A DNA stretch of 64,000 nucleotides from Mimachlamys varia (Eukaryota > Mollusca > Bivalvia > Pectinida > Pectinidae). A model generated the notes under the pieces. The model was not told the origin of the DNA. It saw only the letters and a program-made list of their open reading frames with translations, and did not search any database. Position numbers and translations under genes: made by a program. Every line of letters starts with the position of its first letter. The first letter of the stretch is position 1. The DNA lies in contig OX392536.1 in NCBI GenBank assembly GCA_947623455.1, positions 35,159,465 through 35,223,464 of the forward strand, in the 5' to 3' direction. Positions 53,881 through 64,000 of this stretch are shown in pieces.

Positions 53881-55177
53881 AATACATTCATGATAAGTTT
53901 TCTTTTCTAGTCTGATACTGATTTTATCTTATGTTTTTTTTTCAAGAAAGTGATTATGACCTCATTGTACCGGGTCTCATTCCGTCTAATGCGTAATGTA
54001 AAGTATTTCGCTGATTCCGTTTTGACCATTATGAGTTCATTATAATCGTGATATTAATCTTGATAATTACTCGCGTTGAACAATGGATAAGAGTTCTTCC
54101 AACAGACCCTATATACACCACCAGTGATTTTGCAAAGGTGGCCGAAAATATAACAAAAAAAAATAGAAAAGATACGCTCCATCTATTTGGTATTTCTATC
54201 TGTTTTCGCTGGAGCTGACAGTACATGAAAGCGTCTCGCAAAAGTACGGTGTGTGTGTCATAACTCTAAATTTCCAAATTATAAATGTGTATATTGACTG
54301 CGGAATTATATTTGTGACGCCACATATGAAAGACGTCACATTATTGTACATGACGCCACGCTGTTGTCGCAGTGGTGAAAAATGAACCCTTCCACTGCAA
54401 AAGAGAATCTTTGAAAATGTATTTTCAGTGCAGTACAATGTATGTATGTTGCTCATGTTTATGATAAATAGAATCCAACACGATTGGATTACTATGAAAC
54501 TCGTTTGATGAATTACATAACACGAACACTCGTGTTAGATGCTCTATCCATTGTCAAGTAAAAAGCTTGGTGTTGATGCAGTATAGAAAACAGAAAATGA
54601 TTTTAAATTAGGATATTAATTGCGTTTTGATTTAAAATGTCCACTCTGAACAAGCTACATGGGTACTTTAGCAATCTCTACTTTATCTGACGCATACAGT
54701 TAAAGCATATGTGGCAGAATATTTAAAGGGACTATATGGATAAATATCACTGTTAACAAATCTTATTAAACGCAACCTTTCCTGAAAATATGTCATAAAA
54801 CTTACACTTTCATTAAATTACACAAATTAAAGGTCTCGGGAAACGCTGCTAATAATTGCTTTAAAGTATCATCAAATAATTATTCGACCCGTTATAATTC
54901 ACATATTATCTTTCATAAACACGCCCGTCTCATCTTGCGCAAGCGCGTGATCCGAGCACATGACGGAAGGTATAATATACGTACCAGTGAACGAAAGAGA
55001 CGAGGGCTGAAGTTCTTCTAAGAGATACATAGATACACTATATGGAAACGATATTATGGCCAATGACAGTAAGCTTTACAATGAAAACTTGTTGATTTCA
55101 CCAATAAGCAGTCATGTCTTGTTTACCTACATCCAAAATAAAACACATACATGTACATTCACACACACGTGTTTCAG

Positions 55178-55240
55178 TCGGAAGGAATAGGATCAGAAAC
55201 AAGTTTTATAAAAACTTATATTAATCCGTTTCAATAAGTA
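55178..55240. repeat. Short dispersed repeat, copy 2
   Basis: GGAATAGGATCAGAAACAAG and TTATATTAATCCGTTTC, matching 47443-47505. Confidence 0.5.
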
Positions 55241-55384
55241 GATGATTAACTAAACATTAATTTGACATTATGGCATAATTTTGGAAAGTATTTAACTGCA
55301 TATTAAGAGGTTGTACTGAGTATGAAAGAAATAAGAGATTGGGATGAGGTTGGGTATGAACGAGTGATGGAGAGGGGGAGGGGT

Positions 55385-57930
55385 TGGGTTAATGGATGAG
55401 GAATACGTAAGTTGTAGGTATCGTAGAGTGTCCCTAATGTAGAGGTTAGTTGTAGGTATCGTAGGGTGTCCCTAATGTAGAGGTTACGTGCAGGTATCGT
55501 AGGGTGACCCTGGTGTAGAGGTAAGTTGTAGGTATCGTAGGGTGTCCCTAATGTAGAGGTAAGTTGTAGGTATCGTAGGGTGTCCCTAATGTAGAGGTAA
55601 GTTGTAGGTATCGTAGGGTGTCCCTAATGTAGAGGTAAGTTGTAGGTATCGTAGGGTGTCCCTAATGTAGAGTTAAGTTGTAGGTATCGTAGGGTGTCCC
55701 TAATGTAGAGGTTAGTTGAAGGTATCGTAGGTTTGTCCTAATGTAGAGGTAAGTTGTAGGTATCGTAGGGTGTCCCTAATGTAGAGGTAAGTTGTAGGTG
55801 TCGTAGAGTGTCCCTAATGTAGAGGTTAGTTGTAGGTATCGTAGGGTGTCCCTAATGTAGAGGTTACGTGCAGGTATCGTAGGGTGTCCCTGGTGTAGAG
55901 GTAAGTTGTAGGTATCGTAGGGTGTCCCTAATGTAGAGGTTAGTTGTAGGTATCGTAGGGTGTCCCTAATGTAGAGGTAAGTTGTAGGTATCGTAGGGTG
56001 TCCCTAATGTAGAGGTAAGTTGTAGGTATCGTAGGGTGTCCCTAATGTAGAGTTAAGTTGTAGGTATCGTAGGGTATCCCTAATGTAGAGGTTAGTTGAA
56101 GGTATCGTAGGTTTGTCCTAATGTAGAGGTAAGTTGTAGGTATCGTAGGGTGTCCCTAATGTAGAGGTAAGTTGTAGGTGTCGTAGAGTGTCCCTAATGT
56201 AGAGGTTAGTTGTAGGTATCGTAGGGTGTCCCTAATGTAGAGGTTACGTGCAGGTATCGTAGGGTGTCCCTGGTGTAGAGGTAAGTTGTAGGTATCGTAG
56301 GGTGTCCCTAATGTAGAGGTAAGTTGTAGGTATCGTAGGGTGTCCCTAATGTAGAGGTAAGTTGTAGGTATCGTAGGTTGTCCCTAATGTAGAGGTAAGT
56401 TGTAGGTATCGTAGGGTGTCCCTAATGTAGAGGTAAGTTGTAGGTGTCGTAGGGTGTCCCTGGTGTAGAGGTAAGTTGCAGGTATCGTAGGTTTGTCCCT
56501 AATGTAGAGGTATTCTGTTAGTATCGTAGGGTGTCCCTAATGTAGAGGTTTTCTGTTAGTATCTTAGGGTGTCCCTAATGTAGAGGTTAGTTGTAGGTAT
56601 CGTAGGGTGTCCCCTAATGTAGAGGTTAGTTGCAGGTATCGTAGGGTGTCCCTAATGTAGAGGTATTCTGTTAGTATCGTAGGGTGTCCCGAATGTAGAG
56701 GTTAGTTGCAGGTATCGTAGGGTGTCCCTAATGTAGAGGTAATTTGTAGGTATCGTAGGATGTTCTTAATGTAGAAGTTAGTTGTAGGTATCTTAGTGTG
56801 TCCCTAATGTAGAGGCTAGTTGAAGGCACCGTAAGGTGTCGCTAATGTAGAGGTTAGTTGTAGGTATTGTAGGGTGTCCCTAATGTGGACGTAAGTTGTA
56901 GGTATCGTAGGATGTCCCTAATGTAGAGGTTAGTTGAAGGTATCGTATGGTGTCACCAGTGTAGAGGTAAGTTGTAGGTATCGTAAGGTGTCCCTAATGT
57001 AGAGGTAATCTGTAGGTATCGTAAGGTGTCCCTAATGTAGAGGTAATATGTAAGTATCGTAGGGTGTCCCTAATGTAGAGGTTAGTTGTAGGTATCGTAG
57101 GGTGTCCCTGGTGAAGAGGTAAGTTGTAGGTATCGTAGGGTGTCCCTAATGTAGAGGTAAGTTGTAGGTATCGTAGGGTGTCCCTAATGTAGAGGTAAGT
57201 TGTAGGTATCGTAGGGTGTCCCTAATGTAGAGGTAAGTTGTAGGTATCGTAGGGTGTCCCTAATGTAGAGGTAAGTTGTAGGTATCGTAGGGTGTCCCTA
57301 ATATCGAGGTTAGTTGTAGGTATCGTAGGGTGTCCCTAATGTAGAAGTTAGTTGTAGGTATCGTAGGGTGTCCCTAATGTAGAGGTTAATTGCAGGTATC
57401 GTAGGGTGTCCCTGGTGTAGAGGTAAGTTGTAGGAATCGTAAGGTGTCCCTAATGTAGAGGCTAGTTGAAGGCACCGTAAGGTGTCGCTAATGTAGAGGT
57501 TAGTTGTAGGTATTGTAGGGTGTCCCTAATGTGGACGTAAGTTGTAGGTATCGTAGGATGTCCCTAATGTAGAGGTTAGTTGCAGGTGTCGTAGGGTGTC
57601 TCTCATGTAGAGGTAATTTGTAGGTGTCGTAAGGCGTCGCTAATGTAGAGGTTAGTTGTAGGTATCGTAAGGTGTCCCTAATGTAGAGGTAATCTGTAAG
57701 TATCGTAATGTGTCCCTAATGTAGACGTTAGTTGAAGGCATCGTAGGGTGTCCCTAATGTAGAGGTTAGTTGTAGGTATCGTAGGGTGTCCCTGGTGTAG
57801 AGGTAAGTTGTAGGTATCGTAGGGTGTCCCTCATGTAGAGGTAAGTTGTAGGTATCATAGGGTGTCCCTAATATCGAGGTAAGATGTAGGTATCGTAGAC
57901 CGTCCCTAATGGAGAAGTTAGTTTAGATGT
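55385..57930. repeat. Minisatellite, 38-bp unit, about 66 copies, with 380-bp higher-order repeat
   Basis: Unit GTTGTAGGTATCGTAGGGTG + TCCCTAATGTAGAGGTAA. The variant AGGTTACGTGCAGG occurs at 55481, 55861 and 56241, exactly 380 bp apart, with matching neighbouring variants, so ten-monomer blocks were copied. The right half is more diverged. Confidence 0.95.
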
Positions 57931-58549
57931 TAAGGCTGGATTAAATGTCGTTATTGGCGAAAGCAGAATTCTATAGGACGTTGAATGATCGAGAAGAAGG
58001 ATATACAAAATGTGCTGAACTACTACCATTCTTAATGTGTACACAGGATTTCATTAAAATTGATCCATGAACAAAGTTGGGATAAGTCATTGAAAAAAAG
58101 TTGGAAATACAAGAATATATAGCAAAAAAGATGAAAGACTTTTGGCACGTCACTGTATATTATAGATGTATGCGAAGGACCCAATTTCTTGTGTTCCCGT
58201 TATGACGTCACCAATGCGTGTGCACAACTACCAGCGGTTAGCGGTGCGCTTGATTAGCCTGTGGCAAAACAGGTAAAAAACCCAAGTTCAACCTGTCGTA
58301 ACATTGTAACCAGTCGGCCGATTTCGAAGTATTAATGCAGACACAACGAATCTGATAATGTCCGTTTCTATTTGCACTAGGCCTACAGTTACTCTTTAAA
58401 AAAAACCTCTGGATCCTTCTCCGTACTCAAATATATAACTGTATGGGGAAGACTTATATTTAAGTTCAGTATTAATGATATATGCGCCTATTGCGTTAAT
58501 AGAAATGTTCATCTGAATGACCAACATACTGGAGTTGTTTTTTTTCAAC

Positions 58550-58574
58550 CCCCAACCCCCCCCCCCCCCCCCAA
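58550..58574. repeat. Poly-C tract
   Basis: A run of C broken only by AA, preceded by T8; a homopolymer with assembly risk. Confidence 0.9.
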
Positions 58575-58621
58575 CCCCACCTCCCCACCCGCGCCCATAA
58601 TACCACATCTTGAACACATAT

Positions 58622-58738
58622 TGAAATCCATAAATCGATTTATTGATTGATATGCATAAATCGATTTATTGATATCCATATATTGATTTGTCGATATCCA
58701 TATATTGATTTATTAATATCCATAATTCGATTCAAGCA
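58622..58738. repeat. Short tandem repeat of ATCCATAAATCGATTTATTG units
   Basis: Five units of roughly 20-27 bp, AT-rich and partly palindromic (AATCGATT). Confidence 0.8.
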
Positions 58739-60107
58739 ATTATTACACTAATATCCTGTTTCCTTGCTAGCTATGAAATACATTTCACTCATGTTAGTTA
58801 TTGTATATGTATTTGGCTTATATTAACTTCATAGGTCCCTACTGGTAAAACTGGTGGACGGGGATGGGGTGGTGCATTATATGTTTTGTTTGCGTCTGAC
58901 AGTCCGTCTGTCGTTGGTGAAGTATCCATTAATAGCGGTATATAAGATGCTGATTACCAGGATAGATATATATGACAAATATAACAATACAAATGCTGTG
59001 AAGTGAAACTTTGAACAAAAAAATCATGGAACGTTAGATTTTGGTTAAAGTTTAGTAACGGCCAGCCTTCATTAAGATGGAGATGCAGGTATGAGACAAG
59101 TATTGCAGTGAGTATTGGTTCTTTAATTCCTGAGGAGTTGTGTTTAATCAAATTGAAAACTGAGTCTATGTATAACGTATAAGCTGTATACATAACATGT
59201 ATCGGACCCGGGGTGTCCAATAGTCGCCACTAAGTGACAACCCAGCACCAATTAAATTGGTCAGTGAACCGTGACGGAGGTTTTTTGCACCCGTGAGGAA
59301 TAGCCGCAGGGCAAGCTGTACATGTAATGACGCGAGCATCTGTATCTACATGTACATGGGTGTATATTACATGGACGCCTTCAATACCGAAGATAAATGT
59401 CCAAGGTGAGGAGGCAACTTTAGTCCATGAAATGTTTTTAGAAGGCCTCAAATATTCTTGAAAGAAAAACAAATTTAACTTAGGTCGTTCTATTCTTTCA
59501 CTGTTGCAGAAAGAATATATGATTTTTTTTACAGATTACATTGATACAGCACATAAACTTTCTTTGATTTCATATACTTTTTTAGAGAAAAATCTGGAAT
59601 GGTAAGCAAGCAGCTCGTTTATGTGTTGTAGGTCCTGGAAAGGACTGGCAACAATTCGTTGCATATGATATGCATATTATGCATTGTAAATGACTCCACG
59701 TGTTCACATCACAAGTCTCAATTAAGTATGGATGTGACCTATTTTATGATACTTTAGCCGTTCCGGTTATTTTTCCCTATTACTACAGTTTACCATAGAA
59801 CACACATTTTATAGTATCATAGAAGTATAAAAACTACAACCGTCATATGATAAATTGTGTAAAAAATACAGACCCATTTACAAAATTTAGTTATACCAGG
59901 GACGTATATCTCCCGTTTATACGCAACCAGATATATATATATAAAGGCTTTATATATGTATGCCTCTGTTGAAACATATAATATTTGATTGTATTTTTTT
60001 AACAAACGTAATTTCTCTACTCAAACCATTTACTCACACTTGAAGATAGTATATCGGGAATCTTAATAGCATGGGGGAAAGGGGAGTCAAGGTTCGAGTT
60101 GAGTCAA

Positions 60108-60132
60108 TTTTATTTTATTTTATTTTATTCAG
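60108..60132. repeat. (TTTTA)n microsatellite
   Basis: Five perfect TTTTA/TTTAT units. Confidence 0.85.
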
Positions 60133-61639
60133 TATGCAACAGACAAGATGACCATATGTATACATATTAAATCTTATATCATTTTGCAAGATGGCGGAGA
60201 CCGCATCCAACATGATTAAAATAATATTTATAATACTCATTGCTACGTCCATAGGTTAAGACTTTAGCAAGAGACGCGTACATCTCTGTTTTATCGTAAG
60301 AAAATTTGTATACAAATGAATAACAAACAACATCTAAACATAATAATCAGTTTGAAAACAACCTTTATGTATACGTGAAGTATCCATGTCGAAATTTAGA
60401 AAATTTCATGTCCTTCAGATCTGTATTGTAAACAGCAAGCTAACTAATTCACTACATCCCACTAATAGAAGAAAAGGACGAATGTATCATCCTCTTAGCC
60501 CGTAGCATGATTTATAAGCATCTTATACCTTAAAGTGTTTTTATGTTGTTGTTTCAGAACAGCTCCATCATTTTGAAAACCGATGGTTGACGATAAAAAT
60601 ATGATTTTATATATTTAACTCTTAATTCTAAAAACACAGCAAATCAGAGAGAAATTAAATTTTTATATCTCTCTAACTGGATCGGAATTTAGGTTCCATT
60701 CGTAAGGCTCTGTTCATCATGATGACATGGACAACGGATTTTATTTTGAATCAAAATGACTACACCAACGAACTAAGAAAAAGAGACGTTTTTTAGGGTT
60801 TATAAGAAGCAAACTGAACAGCTGGTCAAACTTTTATAGATGATGTATATAATGCCCTAGCTAATATTGCAGGCAACACGATTTGTCACCCCGTGAGTGA
60901 TGGTTTAATTATTGTATTGTAAATCAAAGTCAATATGTACTTGTAGACGATTAATATAATGACGAAATATAAAATTTCGACGACATTACATCTAAAACCA
61001 CATGGGCATGGACATTTGTTACGACTAGTTTTGAATATATCCGGGGGGAGGGGGGTATATCAATTTTCGATATTATCCCCCCACCCCCACCTCCCACCCA
61101 TAGTCATAATACATGTACAGTAAAAGATCGGACCCCGCCTAATTTTCTGAAAAATAGTCGGTACCGTTAAAATGTATACAATTATTATAATATTAGTGTA
61201 TAGGCCTGCTTATTTTTTCAAACAAAAACAAAAAAAAATAAAAGAAACCGTACTTCAACGTGTCTGATGAGCAGGTCTTTACTGAGCTAAGAATGCCCAG
61301 AGGGTGACAAGTGAGGTGACCGGTGAGGGGTGGGCGCCCCCCGCTGAGCTTAGACGGTCATGGTCATCGTAACTAACATACCCATCAATTCTCGTTACAT
61401 ATCCAGGTAAATCGGATATCAGACTGTCTCGATACGTTAGGTTTAGTATTTGTTTATAAGCACGGGCTTAGATCTAAATATGTGGTTAAGCAGGGACGTA
61501 TATGTGAGATATACGTCTCAGGTTTACGTTAGCATAAAAGAGTTGGAAAGTTTTGTCTACTAGAAACATAGAACTATGATTATAAAGTAAAAGAAGATCA
61601 TTCTAAGAGAAATAAAAGAAGCTGAGTATATATGGTGTC

Positions 61640-61775
61640 GTAGATCGAGAGTTTGAGGCACGGACGGGGCACGAGTCAAAAATTGTCGACTCTTGTCCTA
61701 TCCGGGCTTCGAACTCGCGAAATACGGCAACGAATCGCCTAGCCAGAAATACTTGCGGCCGCTACCACCGCCAAT
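61640..61775 (-). mobile_element. Possible tRNA-headed SINE fragment
   Basis: The minus strand has GTGGTAGCGGCCGC, then a B-box-like GAGTTCGAAGCCC at about 61704-61716, followed by a CG-richer body. No duplication or clear tail recognised. A different family from the other two SINEs. Confidence 0.35.
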
Positions 61776-62734
61776 AAAAAGACGTTTCGATGTCGCAGTG
61801 ATAGACGGTCCGGTATTTTTGACATGATCTTTGTGGCAAATCATCTGTTATAGATGATGTGAAAACCTGGGTATCAACAGTATGCATAAATGAATTGTCC
61901 ATTTTTAGACTATCCGTCCCTTTATCAAGACACAAAAACACGTTATATCACATTCGGAATGTACATAAAATATAAAACAAAGTTACAATACGGGTACAAA
62001 GACAAAAGTAGAAAACACAAGACAATTTGGATTTTAAAGAAGAAATTATCTGAAGATCATGAATCCGATTGATATGGAACATATATAAGCATAGATATAC
62101 CGATATTATAATCATAATTAAAGCGTAATTTCAAATATTTTATACGTTCCTGTCAGCACCAATCCATCCCTTCTTTATCAGACGCGTATTATACATAAAA
62201 TATACAAATGACCTCTGCACCTATAATGTCCTTTATATATACCTAAAACCATAGGATTCGGACGCATAATGAGAATGTCAGTTATTTTTAGTGTAATATT
62301 CATCACACCAGAGACGTATACGTTTAAAGCCATATATATTCTGGATACTTTCCCCGTTTGAAATCTGAATCATAGTTTAATCAGGGACGCATAGAGTAGC
62401 ATAAAATTTACGGACTCGCAAATATTAACGAAAGTATCATTCTCCCCAACATCTGATATATATATTCTTGAATTCGCCGATTTCGTGACAAAACCTATAA
62501 GTGTTTGTATGTGGGTGGGTGGGGGCTATTTACATTTCAATGCAGTACGTACGGCATGCAGGATTACATGATTCATACAATTCCTGTGTGCAAGATGTCG
62601 GAGAACACAATCAGAACAATATTCGTGTTGATTACATATAAACAATACACTCATTAACGCAGTTGATGACACAGATACTGAACACAGTATATGTAATTTA
62701 AATATACATTATTCAATTTGAAACATTTTAATTC

Positions 62735-62772
62735 AGTTAACCAGGGACGTATATACGTCCCGTAGTTAACTG
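62735..62772. repeat. Palindrome with GGACGTATATACGTCC core and CAGTTAAC arms
   Basis: Outer arms CAGTTAAC and GTTAACTG, inner perfect 16-bp palindrome; same core as the 51.87 kb site. Confidence 0.7.
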
Positions 62773-64000
62773 AGGAACACTGGTATACGGCTCTGATATA
62801 TTATACTGTATTATTCTTGAATAAAACTATTGTTAAACTAAACTAAATATAGCATACCCAAATAAGAGTTTTCAAAATTGTATCTAATCTCTTTGAAGAG
62901 ACGATGTTTACTACTGGCAAGTGTGGGTCCCTGTGACTGAAACCACAGGTATTAATTTCGTAGACTTTACCTTCAAACTAACAATCGTCGTAGGTAATAG
63001 GTTGCCCACACAATAGGTAATTATATAGAAAGCCAGATAAAAGAAAAAGGCCAGATGCTAGTGGCGATTAAGCCACTAGTTTTTGGAATAGTTCAGTTCA
63101 GTTCTTTATTACCTTGAACCTAGTAAAATTAATGATGTCCGCGCTTATACCCTTTTCAAAAAAGCTATACAATCTTTAATTCACAGAGGGGAATTACATG
63201 TTTATTGAATTAGTAATTATCATTCAGATAAATGTAAACGTGTCTCATGAATTAGAACAACGGACATGATATGTTGTGTAAGTATGTTTTCCCGGTTTCA
63301 AAACCATTCATATAAATACGGATTTCAATTACGAAATAATATCAACAAAGAGAATATTAAAGATTTATACCTGTTTGAGATTTAATTTGAAAATGATGTT
63401 TTGAAGAAAACATAAAATCTATTCAGATTTCACCTGCAGTATTTCAGTTGATGTACTAATAAAGGAATAACATTCTTAACCAACATTTCCCCCCTTAAAG
63501 TATTGATATGTAGTTACATTTTTTCCACAACACAAGTTTCAGATTTTTCTTTTGGACGTTTTCTATTGTTTATATTGAAAACCATAAACGTACAATATTT
63601 GGTTTATACGCTGTATATATTTTTTCAACACTAAGTTCAGATTTGAATTCAAGACTAAAAACAATAAAACTGCTCATGTTAACGAACGTTTGTTCAAGAC
63701 CATTATAATAAAATGATATTTGGGAAAAAATGGAATTAGGAATGAAGCCTAAGGAAGGACATCAAATATAATTTTAAGGTTATTAATTCGTATAAAGGAA
63801 TATGTTTCGTATCTTTATCGTATATATTTACTAATTAGGTGTTACAATGTACATACATGTATTGTACTGTTGTAAATATACGTAATTAGAAATCTAATTT
63901 TGTATGAAAACCAAAACCAGTAATCACAAAATATCGTTGGAAAACCATTGTTTAAAATTTCATTTTATTGCTGGCGGGGACAGTGTTGCCTATAAGTACA

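Larger units (their letters stand above)
57931..64000. other. Repeat-rich region without a supportable gene
   Basis: Contains microsatellites, palindromes and a possible SINE fragment listed separately. Candidate terminal exons for the upstream gene were considered here but none is convincing. Confidence 0.5.

Noticed and set aside
55385..57930. CRISPR-like array
   Set aside because: Head-to-tail monomers without unique spacers in a eukaryotic context; also true of the other arrays.

Overview
The window is eukaryotic and most likely comes from a bivalve or another lophotrochozoan mollusc. The DNA is AT-rich, introns are long and repeat-filled, and splice sites are canonical GT-AG. Short molluscan repeat tags such as GAGTTATCTCCC occur (near 47508 and 46138). 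There are tRNA-headed SINEs with the CTCCGGGTACTCCGG core seen in many metazoan SINEs, and a dispersed repeat with a type I hammerhead ribozyme like those reported from metazoan retroelements. The species assignment is inference.

Two multi-exon genes lie on the + strand. Gene 1 (1581-25702) is a complete DEG/ENaC sodium-channel subunit. Twelve exons join in phase into 545 codons that include the His-Gly gating motif, FPAVTLC after TM1, a cysteine-rich ectodomain and the GLS selectivity-filter motif before TM2. Gene 2 (32334 to at least 50732) has a signal peptide, then a His/Arg-rich basic region with a Tyr-Gly tract, then a long, mostly helical, cysteine-poor region. I do not recognise the family. 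Eight exons join in phase to about 525 residues, and the 3' end was not found.

Layout: 1-1400 tandem repeat and a foldback MITE; 1420-25702 gene 1, with a 2.3 kb 40-bp minisatellite in intron 1, retroelement debris, two SINEs and ribozyme repeats in its introns; 25.7-32.2 kb intergenic, with a broken reverse transcriptase and a TTAA-flanked MITE; 32.2-50.7 kb gene 2, with several minisatellites (42, 30, 73, 94 and 32 bp periods) and nested transposons in its introns; 50.7-64 kb repeats only as far as I can support, dominated by a 2.5 kb array of 38-bp monomers organised in 380-bp higher-order units.

The most interesting theme is repeats meeting splice sites and RNA catalysis. A SINE landed on the exon 9 donor of gene 1 and duplicated it in its target-site duplication. 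The exon 7 acceptor of gene 1 is the last of four 20-bp copies. The exon 4 donor of gene 2 seeds a roughly 36-copy minisatellite. An intact-looking hammerhead ribozyme lies in sense orientation in intron 4 of gene 2. No prokaryotic features, CRISPR arrays, rRNA genes or standalone tRNA genes were seen.
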